Shown in pieces: positions 33,885 through 41,850 of a stretch of 44,521 nt of DNA (within the stretch, counting starts at the first letter, position 1; each line of letters begins with the position of its first letter). The notes below the pieces were generated by a model. It was given only the letters and a program-made list of their open reading frames with translations. It had not been told where the DNA came from and searched no databases. Location of the stretch: assembly GCA_018266845.1 (NCBI GenBank), contig JAFDZO010000035.1, forward strand, positions 1-44,521, in the 5' to 3' direction. A program made the translations under genes and the position numbers. The stretch is from Bacteroidota bacterium. GTDB taxonomy: Bacteria > Bacteroidota > Ignavibacteria > Tepidaquicellales > Tepidaquicellaceae.

Positions 33885-33908
33885 CTCATAATTCAGAATT
33901 CATAACTA
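33875..33908 (+). repeat. Right inverted repeat of the four-helix-bundle cassette
   Basis: TAATTCATAACTCATAATTC then AGAATTCATAACTA. It is the inverted partner of 33451-33484. It overlaps the last codons of the four-helix-bundle gene and ends two bases before the TTG start of pgsA. Confidence 0.8.
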
Positions 33909-33910
33909 AA

Positions 33911-34474
33911 TTGACTTTACCAAACCAGTTATCGGTACTGAGAATTATTCTGGCTCCTGTTTTTTTGTATTGCTTCCTTTCGCAGGATGTACTGCTTAAA
34001 AAAATCTCGGTTGGAATTTATCTTCTCGCTACGATTACTGACTGGTATGACGGATGGCATGCGCGCAAATTCGGTCAGGTTACAAAAACCGGTATCTTTC
34101 TTGATCCCCTTGCCGATAAAATTCTCACCTCCTGCGCATTCATTGGATTTTACTATATGGACATCATGCCTCTATGGATGGTGATTCTAATTGTTTTCCG
34201 GGACTTAGTTATTACATTACTCCGTTCATATTCTGAGATGAACGGCAAAACTCTCCCTACTTCTTATATCGCAAAGGTAAAAACGTTTGTACAGATGACG
34301 TATATCTTCGCAATTCTTTTACTAATTTTCTGGAGCTTGTCTTCAACAAGTTTATCAGTAAAGGTTGATGTAGGCGTTTTCCTTATTTCTCCTTACAATT
34401 TCGGAATTATGTACCTTGTTACCTTCCTTACAGTTTATACCGGCATTACTTACTTTTTCGAAAAGAAAAAATAA
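33911..34474 (+). CDS. pgsA: CDP-diacylglycerol-glycerol-3-phosphate 3-phosphatidyltransferase
   Basis: 187 residues, an inner-membrane enzyme making phosphatidylglycerol phosphate from CDP-diacylglycerol and glycerol 3-phosphate. The CDP-alcohol phosphotransferase motif D-x2-D-G-x2-A-R-x8-G-x3-D-x3-D is complete: D44, D47, G48, A51, R52, G61, D65 and D69. Four to five membrane helices surround it. The start is TTG at 33911 (MTLPNQLSVLRIILAP, the typical PgsA beginning), with the inverted repeat immediately upstream and no Shine-Dalgarno. pgpA follows after four bases, and encodes the next enzyme in the pathway. Confidence 0.94.
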   Translation: MTLPNQLSVLRIILAPVFLYCFLSQDVLLKKISVGIYLLATITDWYDGWHARKFGQVTKTGIFLDPLADKILTSCAFIGFYYMDIMPLWMVILIVFRDLVITLLRSYSEMNGKTLPTSYIAKVKTFVQMTYIFAILLLIFWSLSSTSLSVKVDVGVFLISPYNFGIMYLVTFLTVYTGITYFFEKKK

Positions 34475-34478
34475 TTTT

Positions 34479-35003
34479 ATGAGACTAGTAAAAACAAAAG
34501 AGATAGTTAACCCGGATTTTAAAGTTGACTTCTTCAGCCGTCTGATTGCAAGCTGGTTTTTTACCGGCTATTTTCCAAAGGGTTCAGGAACGGTAGGAAG
34601 CCTCGCCGCATTTGTGGTTTTTCTTTTCCCTTCAATGAATGACCCATACAGGTTAAGTATAGCGTTTTTGATTGTATTTATTCTAGGAACATACGCGACT
34701 ATTCCTATGATGAAACGCTACGGCAACGACCCTTCAACAGTTGTGGTGGATGAAGTTGTGGGGCAATGGTTTACCATAATGATTGTAATGGCTGCGGGTT
34801 ACTGGAAACTAACTCTTATTAATTGTCTTGTAACTTTTATCGGTTTCAGAGGATTTGATATATTAAAGCTTCAACCTGCAAAATATTTTGACAGGAAACA
34901 CACAGCGTTAGGAGTAATGCTTGATGATGTTGCCGCAGCAGTGTATGGCGGAATATTTTCTATTTTTGTAATTATTGCTTTGCAGAGAATGTTTGGGTGG
35001 TAG
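34479..35003 (+). CDS. pgpA: Phosphatidylglycerophosphatase A
   Basis: 174 residues from the ATG at 34479; a longer reading would overlap pgsA. It removes phosphate from phosphatidylglycerol phosphate to give phosphatidylglycerol, completing the step started by PgsA. Family blocks: FTGYFPKGSGTVGSLAAF (near 27-44), VVVDEVVGQWFTI with the DE-x2-GQ motif (about 88-100), FRGFDILKLQPAKYFDR (about 123-139), and GVMLDDVAAAVYGG (near 145-158). It has several hydrophobic segments and acts in the inner membrane. The gene is four bases after pgsA, so coupled expression is likely. Confidence 0.94.
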   Translation: MRLVKTKEIVNPDFKVDFFSRLIASWFFTGYFPKGSGTVGSLAAFVVFLFPSMNDPYRLSIAFLIVFILGTYATIPMMKRYGNDPSTVVVDEVVGQWFTIMIVMAAGYWKLTLINCLVTFIGFRGFDILKLQPAKYFDRKHTALGVMLDDVAAAVYGGIFSIFVIIALQRMFGW

Positions 35004-35028
35004 AGTTTATATTACATGAGTAATGCCC

Positions 35029-35047
35029 CCCTCCTTTCTAAGGAGGG
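35029..35047. repeat. CCCTCCTT/AAGGAGGG palindrome between pgpA and cinA
   Basis: An 8-base stem (CCCTCCTT - TCT - AAGGAGGG) flanked by extra C residues. It belongs to the same type as the hairpin at 11181-11207. No T-run follows, so cinA could still be read through from pgsA-pgpA. Its AAGGAGG is too far from the cinA ATG (38 bases) to be its ribosome site. Confidence 0.55.
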
Positions 35048-35085
35048 AAATTCAATTTATAAATATTTTTTTTCTAACACCTTTT

Positions 35086-36333
35086 ATGAATTCTAAAATA
35101 CTTACTGTCGGGGATGAAATTTTAATAGGGCAGATTGTAAATACGAATGCTGCATATCTCGGCGATGTACTTTTTGCAATAGGAATGCCTGTGGAAAAAT
35201 CGGTTACAATAGGCGATGATGAGAAAATGATTTTGGACGAGTTTAAAGATTCGTTAGAAAATTATGACCTTACAATTATTACAGGAGGACTTGGACCGAC
35301 GCATGACGATATCACAAAACCTGCCTTAGTAAAATTTTTTAATGATGAGCTTATTCTTAATGAAAAAATTTTAGAATACGTTACGAAGCTGTTTGCATCC
35401 CGGAATATTATAATGCCTAAGGTTAATGAAGGACAGGCGATGGTGCCATCAAAATCAAAAGTAATTTGGAATGCAAACGGTACTGCGCCGGGAATATGGT
35501 TGGAGCAGGAAAATAAAGTTTTTGTTGCGCTGCCGGGAGTTCCTTACGAAATGAAGGCAATGATGGAAGAATCTGTTGTGCCGATGTTGAAAGAAAAATT
35601 TCTAAGTAATCTTGATTATGTTTTAAAGCAAAAGACACTTCTTACTACGGGAGTGGGGGAATCGGTGCTTAATGAGATGATTGGTGATGTGCTGTCAATC
35701 ATTAAAAATGACAAGCTGGCATTTCTTCCGAGTATAGAAGGAGTGCGTTTAAGAATTAATGTAAAATCGGATACCGAAGAGAATGCGGATAAAAGAGTTT
35801 CTGAAATCGAAAATCAGATAAGAGAAAAAATAGGGGAGTATATTTTCGGTACGGGCAATGATATTTTAGAAGAAATAACAGGGAAACTTTTAACGCAAAA
35901 AAAACTCACGCTTGCTGCTGCCGAATCTTGCACAGGCGGATTGCTTTCCTCAAGGATTACGGATGTAAGCGGAAGCTCCGCATATTTCCTTGGAGGAATT
36001 GTATCATATGCCAATGAAGCTAAGATAGAATTTCTTGATATAAAGGAAGATACTTTGAAAAACTACGGAGCTGTAAGTGAACAGACGGCGATTGAAATGG
36101 CGGAAAATGTTAGGAAAAATTTTAACTCAGATATAGGAATTTCAACGACTGGAATTGCAGGACCGACCGGAGGGACGGCGGAAAAGCCTGTCGGGCTTGT
36201 ATATATAGGGTACTCAGATAGAGAAAAAACTTATGCAAAGCAGTTCTTATTTAGCGCTTTTAGGGAAAGAAATAAAAAACGCGCTGCGCAGGAGGCTTTG
36301 GAAATTTTAAGAAAGGAGTTGCTTCAGAAGTAG
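35086..36333 (+). CDS. cinA: CinA: NMN deamidase / competence-damage-inducible protein
   Basis: 415 residues from the ATG at 35086. The upstream in-frame start would read through the palindrome, and MNSKILTVGDEILIGQIVNT is the standard beginning. The N-terminal half is a molybdopterin-binding-like domain (TIITGGLGPTHDDITK near 65-80; WNANGTAPGIWLEQ; LPGVPYEMKAMM). The C-terminal half (about 255-415) is the PncC nicotinamide-mononucleotide deamidase domain, with AAAESCTGGLLSSRITDVSG and GISTTGIAGPTGGTAEKPVG. It recycles NMN in NAD metabolism; COG1058 domains can also hydrolyse ADP-ribose-type substrates. It follows pgpA on the same strand, 82 bases apart. Confidence 0.95.
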   Translation: MNSKILTVGDEILIGQIVNTNAAYLGDVLFAIGMPVEKSVTIGDDEKMILDEFKDSLENYDLTIITGGLGPTHDDITKPALVKFFNDELILNEKILEYVTKLFASRNIIMPKVNEGQAMVPSKSKVIWNANGTAPGIWLEQENKVFVALPGVPYEMKAMMEESVVPMLKEKFLSNLDYVLKQKTLLTTGVGESVLNEMIGDVLSIIKNDKLAFLPSIEGVRLRINVKSDTEENADKRVSEIENQIREKIGEYIFGTGNDILEEITGKLLTQKKLTLAAAESCTGGLLSSRITDVSGSSAYFLGGIVSYANEAKIEFLDIKEDTLKNYGAVSEQTAIEMAENVRKNFNSDIGISTTGIAGPTGGTAEKPVGLVYIGYSDREKTYAKQFLFSAFRERNKKRAAQEALEILRKELLQK

Positions 36334-36510
36334 TTTTAACTTAAATTAATTCGGTGTTTTGAGTTCCGTCAGGTAATATTATGAAAATTCAAATGAAAAA
36401 AATGCCCGTATTAAAAAGCAATAACTTTTTCCTTTTCATTAAATTTTTTTTTATACTATCTTACTATTTATTAATTCAATTAACCTCATAATTTTAGAAG
36501 GAGAACTCTA

Positions 36511-38484
36511 ATGAAAGAAATCTACTCTCTCAGGCAGAGAATTGTTTCATTTTTTTCTTTATTGATTGCAGTATTTGCTCTAACCGGTTTGGGAAATGCT
36601 GCCTCAATGTTCGATGACCCCCGCTTCGACAGAATACCTCAAAGCTATCTTGATCAGATAGCCGCGCAAAATGATTTTTTTGCGCCAGCATTAATCACCA
36701 TTAATGATTTTGACAATTTCGATATGGGTACATCTCAGGCAGAACCTCATATCTCTCAAAATCCGAGAAATCCTCTATGGAATTTCTGCGCCTATAATAT
36801 TAATGTTCCATTTAGAACTTTAGACGGAGGTATTACTTGGACTCCTACTTCAGTTTCATTGCCAAGCTCATCAGGTGATCCTATTACTGCTTATGACAGT
36901 TTAGGTAATTTATTCTACGATAACATGAAAAACCCAATAACCGGCACTTGGACAATTAAATCTACTAACGGCGGAGTGAATTGGGGCACCGGAGTATCAG
37001 CAAATGTTGGTAATGACAAGAACTGGTTATGCGCTGACCAAACAGGAGGCCCATATTCAAATTACTTGTATGGAGCAATGACTCCCGGTAATATAGTTAG
37101 AAGCACGGATAATGGTGCTACATTCTCAACTATGGCAACTTTCACCAATTCTTTGCCTGGAGCTATGACATGTGTTGGGGCAAATGGATCAGTTCAAGGT
37201 GGAAGCGTTTACGCAGTAATGCATACTGGAACAAATTCAGCTGGTATTTATACGATTTACCGTTCGACTAACGGCGGCGCTAATTTTACGCAGATGTCTC
37301 AGAACCAGTATTCAAACTATATCGGCACTGAAACAGGAGGACGTTCAACAGTTCAGGGTATGAGAACAAGACCATATCCGATGATTGCTGCAGATAACAG
37401 TTTTGGTCCTTATAGAGGAAGATTGTATTTAGTCTATGCTTCAAACAATCCTTCCGGCAATGGAAATAAGTCCGATATTTTTTTAAGATATTCTACTGAT
37501 TTCGGAGCTACATTCTCAAATGCTGTTGTTGTAAATGATGATGCAAATTCGCAAAACAACTTCCAATTTTTCCCTGCCATCTGGTGTGAGAAAAATACCG
37601 GAAAGCTGTATATAAAATGGTATGATTCAAGACGCTGCCCGACTTCAGATAGTATGGACGTATATGCAACATACACCACAGATGGCGGACAAACTTTTGC
37701 TACGAATCAGAGAGTTACGAATCAGATGTTTAAAATAAAATTATCTTCTTCAGGTTCTGCTCCTGCTTATCAAGGCGACTATGACGCTATTAGCGGAAAC
37801 CCTGTCAGCGCAATGGTCTGCTGGACTGACTTTAGAAATAATAATTACGGAGCATATACAGGTTACTTCCCGGATTATGCTATGCGGGTCAGTAATAATA
37901 ATTTGAACATTAACGGCAACAGCTTTGCCAATATTTACACGACAATTCCTGCAACAAAATTATATGACAAGGTTGTGAAGTTTTCTGCGACGGTAACCCC
38001 TACTCCGACAGTTGGCGCGATTACAGTTCAATTTGTAGGAAGGGATTCTATCACTACAATTCCTGACTCTGTGCAAACAAGAATTAGCGTTGCTCCGAAT
38101 ACAACAACAGGCACTTATACTGTTGCAATATTGGCTCAAGGTCCGAACGGAACTCCGAGACATCAAAGAACTGTAACAGTAAACGTTGGCTCTACCGGCG
38201 TAACAGAAACCGGCGCGCCTGTTAAGTATGAGTTATCTCAAAATTATCCTAATCCATTCAATCCTACAACGAAAATTACATACTCGATTGCAAAGCAAGG
38301 CGATGTAAGAATTATCGTGTTCGATGCGTTAGGCAAACAGGTTACTGAAATGGTGAAGAGCAATTTACCGGCAGGAAGCTATTCTGTTGATTTTAACGGC
38401 TCAAGATTAAGCTCCGGCTTATACTTCTACAGAATTGTAACGGACGGCTTTACCGATACAAAGAAGATGATGCTTGTGAAGTAA
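36511..38484 (+). CDS. T9SS-secreted Asp-box (sialidase-like) propeller protein
   Basis: 657 residues. The ATG at 36511 follows AGAAGGAG by seven bases. Signal peptide with a positively charged N-region (MKEIYSLRQRIVSFFSLLIA), cut near GNAAS. The propeller shows Asp-boxes FRTLDGGITW, IKSTNGGVNW, VRSTDNGATF, YRSTNGGANF, LRYSTDFGATF and TYTTDGGQTF. The block GPYRGRLYLVYASN and the KWYDSRRCPT...DSMDVYATYTTDGG stretch resemble the tandem paralogues at 1-5662 (there YYDNRDFP...SCTVYFSRSLDGG). One beta-sandwich domain (about 475-560) precedes the T9SS sorting domain (LSQNYPNPFNPTTKITYSIA ... SSGLYFYRIVTDG ... KKMMLVK). Predicted surface protein, substrate unknown. It has a clear terminator. Confidence 0.93.
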   Translation: MKEIYSLRQRIVSFFSLLIAVFALTGLGNAASMFDDPRFDRIPQSYLDQIAAQNDFFAPALITINDFDNFDMGTSQAEPHISQNPRNPLWNFCAYNINVPFRTLDGGITWTPTSVSLPSSSGDPITAYDSLGNLFYDNMKNPITGTWTIKSTNGGVNWGTGVSANVGNDKNWLCADQTGGPYSNYLYGAMTPGNIVRSTDNGATFSTMATFTNSLPGAMTCVGANGSVQGGSVYAVMHTGTNSAGIYTIYRSTNGGANFTQMSQNQYSNYIGTETGGRSTVQGMRTRPYPMIAADNSFGPYRGRLYLVYASNNPSGNGNKSDIFLRYSTDFGATFSNAVVVNDDANSQNNFQFFPAIWCEKNTGKLYIKWYDSRRCPTSDSMDVYATYTTDGGQTFATNQRVTNQMFKIKLSSSGSAPAYQGDYDAISGNPVSAMVCWTDFRNNNYGAYTGYFPDYAMRVSNNNLNINGNSFANIYTTIPATKLYDKVVKFSATVTPTPTVGAITVQFVGRDSITTIPDSVQTRISVAPNTTTGTYTVAILAQGPNGTPRHQRTVTVNVGSTGVTETGAPVKYELSQNYPNPFNPTTKITYSIAKQGDVRIIVFDALGKQVTEMVKSNLPAGSYSVDFNGSRLSSGLYFYRIVTDGFTDTKKMMLVK

Positions 38485-38507
38485 AATTTAATTTTCTTTA
38501 ATACGAA

Positions 38508-38545
38508 GAAAGGCTTGCGGCGAACAGCTGCGAGCCTTTTTTATT
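38508..38545 (+). terminator. Rho-independent terminator after the 36511-38484 gene
   Basis: AAGGCTTGCGGC pairs with GCTGCGAGCCTT (two G-T pairs) around GAACA, followed by TTTTTTATTTT. It slightly overlaps the 3' end of the convergent methyltransferase gene. Confidence 0.85.
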
Positions 38546-39299
38546 TTAAGGAAGCTTTGAATGCGCGCATTAGTATTCCAGCCGATACAGCGAGATTGAG
38601 CGATTCGCAAGGGGAGTATCCTTCTATTTTTATCCTGTCGAAATTCCTGCGTTTTAAGTCATCTGAAATTCCGTTTGCCTCGCTTCCGAAAACCAATACA
38701 TACTTATCCTGTTTATTAATAGTATATTCTGAAAGACCATTTTTGGTATCTAAATCCGTTAAAAGAATTTTATAACCTTCCGGCTGCAACCCGGAAAGTT
38801 TTTCGGATAGATTTACATCAAGGTGTAATTTTGTGTGGAATACCGCTCCCTGTGATGAGCGAAGTGTTTTTGAATTGTAAACATCTGCGCTGTTTGAAGA
38901 AACCAGTATATCATTAATGCCAAACCAGTATGCTGTTCTTATAATCGTGCCCAGATTGCCGGGGTCGTTAACGTTTTCTAATGCGATTACTAAGTTATCT
39001 GAAACAAGCCGGCTTGACTGCTCCGGCATTTTGACAACAGCAGCTATTCCCTGCGGATTAACAGTATCGGATAATTTATTAAAATCTTTTTCCGCTACTG
39101 AAGAAACTTCAAAAGGCGAAACGTCTAAATCCGGGCTACCGAAGTCATTTCTGATAATAATTTTTTCAATGAGATTTTTGTACGGAGAAGCGAGGCACTC
39201 TTCAACAAGATGTTTCCCTTCGATTAGGAATTTTTTTTCAATCTCCCTGTATTTTTTTATTTTCAGGCTTGAATAATATTTGACTTCACTGTTTGTCAA
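38541..39299 (-). CDS. TrmH/SpoU-family RNA 2'-O-methyltransferase
   Basis: 252 residues. An N-terminal substrate-binding domain (KIKKYREIEKKFLIEGKHLV, about 13-32) precedes a SPOUT methyltransferase domain with the three knot motifs: ALENVNDPGNLGTIIRTAYW (about 107-126), LVFGSEANGIS (about 198) and IEGYSPCESLNLAVSAGILM (about 220-240). It methylates ribose in rRNA or tRNA with S-adenosylmethionine. By layout it is closest to RlmB/TsnR-like proteins; the exact nucleotide cannot be fixed. It overlaps the rdgB gene by four bases (ATGA), so the two are coupled. Confidence 0.92.
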   Translation of the reverse strand: MTNSEVKYYSSLKIKKYREIEKKFLIEGKHLVEECLASPYKNLIEKIIIRNDFGSPDLDVSPFEVSSVAEKDFNKLSDTVNPQGIAAVVKMPEQSSRLVSDNLVIALENVNDPGNLGTIIRTAYWFGINDILVSSNSADVYNSKTLRSSQGAVFHTKLHLDVNLSEKLSGLQPEGYKILLTDLDTKNGLSEYTINKQDKYVLVFGSEANGISDDLKRRNFDRIKIEGYSPCESLNLAVSAGILMRAFKASLK

Positions 39300-39880
39300 T
39301 CAAAGAATTGTTTTAATTTTTGTAATGCAAGTGAGCGGTGAGATATTTTATTTTTTTCTTCACCGGTTAACTCGGCAAATGTTTTTTCCGAATGTAATGG
39401 CAGAAAAAGCGGGTCGTAACCAAATCCTTTTTCGCCTCGTTTTTCGTTGATGATGCTTCCTTTCACAATCCCTTCAAAAAAATATTTTTCCGGTTCATTA
39501 ATATAAAGACAAATAACGCTTCTGAATTCGGCAGAGCGGTCAGGTTTATCCTTTAGCTCATCAAGCAATTTTTGGCAATTGCTTTCATAGGTTGCATTCT
39601 CACCGGAATATCTCGCGGAGTAAACTCCCGGCTCTCCATTAAGCGCATTAACAAACAACCCCGTATCGTCGGCTATTGCCGGCATATTAAATTTTTCCGA
39701 AACTGCTTTTGCTTTTATTAAAGAATTTTCTTCAAGTGTGTTCCCTGTTTCTTCGGGGTCGGGAAATTCAGGGAAATCCTTTAACGAAAAAATTTTCATT
39801 TCACTGCCGGAAAGAATGGAGGATATTTCTTCTATTTTATGACCATTATTGGAGGCTATTACTAATTTTTCAAGTTTCAT
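39296..39880 (-). CDS. rdgB: RdgB/HAM1 dITP/XTP pyrophosphatase
   Basis: 194 residues, normal family length. It removes inosine and xanthosine triphosphates from the nucleotide pool in the cytoplasm. Motifs: LVIASNNGHKIEEISSIL (about 5-22), IADDTGLFVNALNGEPGVYS followed by ARYSG (around 70-95), GSIINEKRGEKGFGYDPLFLP (about 142-162), ELTGEEKNKISHRSLALQKL (about 171-190). It is first in a two-gene unit with the RNA methyltransferase, with which it overlaps. Confidence 0.95.
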   Translation of the reverse strand: MKLEKLVIASNNGHKIEEISSILSGSEMKIFSLKDFPEFPDPEETGNTLEENSLIKAKAVSEKFNMPAIADDTGLFVNALNGEPGVYSARYSGENATYESNCQKLLDELKDKPDRSAEFRSVICLYINEPEKYFFEGIVKGSIINEKRGEKGFGYDPLFLPLHSEKTFAELTGEEKNKISHRSLALQKLKQFFD

Positions 39881-40019
39881 TTGGAAAGGTTAAACCTTTT
39901 CGTATTTTTGCAGTCTTATTAAATAGAAAATAAAAAAATTTTACGGAACAAATAAGTAAACATAAAGTATAAAACTCAAGAAGTAAAACAAACCTAATAT
40001 ACCCGCTTTTAATCCTCTG

Positions 40020-40050
40020 AAGCTCTTTTCACTAAAAAGGAAAAGGGCTT
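40020..40050 (-). terminator. Candidate terminator after the ABC exporter operon
   Basis: AAGCTCTTTTC (40020-40030) pairs with GAAAAGGGCTT (40040-40050), with one G-T pair, nine bases past the stop at 40059. There is no downstream T-run on the minus strand, so it may be a weak terminator. Confidence 0.45.
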
Positions 40051-40058
40051 TCCTCACG

Positions 40059-41843
40059 TCAGACAATAATATCTTCTTTATATTGCAGCTCATAGAGCTT
40101 ATAATAAAGCCCTTTCTTGTCGAGCAACTCCTGATGCGAACCCATCTCTTTTATTTCTCCTTTGCGCATTACAATTATCTTATCACAATTCTGAATCGTA
40201 GAAAGGCGGTGCGCAATTACAATGGAAGTCCTTCCTTCTATTAATTTTTTAATCGCTTCCTGAATAAGTATTTCAGTTGCAGTATCAATGTTGGAGGTTG
40301 CTTCGTCCAATATCAATATTTTCGGGTTATATGCCAATGCTCTCGCAAATGAAATAAGCTGTCTCTGCCCTGTGGAAAATGTAGTTCCGCGTTCGTTCAC
40401 TTTATGATGAATTCCGTCAGGCAGTGAATTAATAAACGGGCGCAGCCCTGTTTTATCTATAGCGTTATTTACATCTTCCAAAGTAATTTTAGGGTTATCC
40501 AGCGTAATATTTTTTTCTATGTTGCCGGAAAAAAGAAATACATCCTGAAGCACAACGGAAATATTTTTTCTTAAATCCTTTTGCCTTATATCATTGATGT
40601 CAATTCCGTCAACAGTAATTTTTCCTTTATTGATTTGGTAAAACTTGGAAATCAAATTTATTATAGTTGTTTTGCCGGAACCTGTTGCGCCGACAAAAGC
40701 AATTTTTTCTCCTTCATTAATTTTGAAGGAAATATCTTTTAAAACATAGTCGTCATTGTTATACGCGAACCAGACATTTTTAAATTCAATGCTGCCTTTT
40801 ATTTTATCAATGCGGACTGCATCAGGCTTATCTGTTATAGCCGGCTTTTCATCAAGCAAAGAAAAAATCCTTTCGCTCGAAGCCATTGCAGTTTGCAGTA
40901 CGTTGTATTTTTCGGATAAGTCCCGTATCGGTCTGAAAAACATTTCAGAGTACTGAATAAAGGTAATCAGCACTCCGAGAGAGACTGCGCCTTGAATAAC
41001 TTCTCCGCCTCCGTACCATAAAATCAGTCCCGATGAAACTGCAAGAAAAAGCTCAACGATAGGGAAGAAAATCGCATAATAAAAAACGCTTCTCTTATTT
41101 TCTTTTGTGTGCTCGCTGTTTATTTCTTCAAACTCATTTATCGTTCTTTTTTCTTTAGCGAAGAGATGCACAATAGAAACCCCTGTGATATGCTCCTGTA
41201 TGTAGGAATTTATTCTTGAAATTAGCAGCCTTATTCTTGAATATGAAACTCTGATTTTTTTTCTGAAAATAATCGTGGCGTAAATTAATAACGGGAGAAT
41301 GGAGAGAGTAACTAATGCAAGATGCCAGTCGAGAGTAAACATAAAATATAAAATCCATAACAGTGTGAAAATATCCCCGAAAGCTGTTACAAGCCCTGAA
41401 GAAAAAACATCAAACAAAACCTCTACGTCAGAAGTTACCCTTGTGATTAATCTTCCGGCGGGATTGTTGTCATAGAATTTCAAATGCAGGTTTTGTAAAT
41501 GCTCAAAAATTTTCATCCTCAAATCCATAATAATATTCTGTCCAATCCAGCTGGTTAGATACGTCATTGCATACTGGATAATTCCCTGCAGAATTAATGT
41601 GGCAAAAAGTATCAGCATTATTGTCTGCAAGCCCGGCACATCTTTATTCGCAATTTTCTCATCAATTGCTATAGGCGTGAGGCGGGGTCTGACTGCTGCC
41701 AGAGCAGAAACTGTAATAGTCAAAAGCACTGCCAGAGCAATATACTTTGAGTACGGCTTAAAGTACGCAATAAGCCGTTTGAAAAGATACGAGTCTATTT
41801 TTTTGTGTAACTGCTCTTCGGATTTATTTTTTTGCTCTGCCAA
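40059..41843 (-). CDS. ABC exporter half-transporter, subunit with canonical Walker B
   Basis: 594 residues. Six membrane helices (about 35-320) followed by an ATP-binding domain. Walker A: GATGSGKTT; Q-loop: VVLQDVFLF; signature: FSTGQRQLISFARAL (divergent from LSGGQ); Walker B: ILILDEATSNID with the catalytic Glu; H-loop: VIAHRLSTI. It is seven bases downstream of the partner gene (41851-43602). Together they match asymmetric heterodimeric exporters such as BmrCD and TM287/288: this subunit supplies the hydrolysing Walker B but a degenerate signature. Probable role is export of a lipid, drug or other hydrophobic compound through the inner membrane; substrate unknown. Confidence 0.93.
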   Translation of the reverse strand: MAEQKNKSEEQLHKKIDSYLFKRLIAYFKPYSKYIALAVLLTITVSALAAVRPRLTPIAIDEKIANKDVPGLQTIMLILFATLILQGIIQYAMTYLTSWIGQNIIMDLRMKIFEHLQNLHLKFYDNNPAGRLITRVTSDVEVLFDVFSSGLVTAFGDIFTLLWILYFMFTLDWHLALVTLSILPLLIYATIIFRKKIRVSYSRIRLLISRINSYIQEHITGVSIVHLFAKEKRTINEFEEINSEHTKENKRSVFYYAIFFPIVELFLAVSSGLILWYGGGEVIQGAVSLGVLITFIQYSEMFFRPIRDLSEKYNVLQTAMASSERIFSLLDEKPAITDKPDAVRIDKIKGSIEFKNVWFAYNNDDYVLKDISFKINEGEKIAFVGATGSGKTTIINLISKFYQINKGKITVDGIDINDIRQKDLRKNISVVLQDVFLFSGNIEKNITLDNPKITLEDVNNAIDKTGLRPFINSLPDGIHHKVNERGTTFSTGQRQLISFARALAYNPKILILDEATSNIDTATEILIQEAIKKLIEGRTSIVIAHRLSTIQNCDKIIVMRKGEIKEMGSHQELLDKKGLYYKLYELQYKEDIIV

Positions 41844-41850
41844 ATTATTA

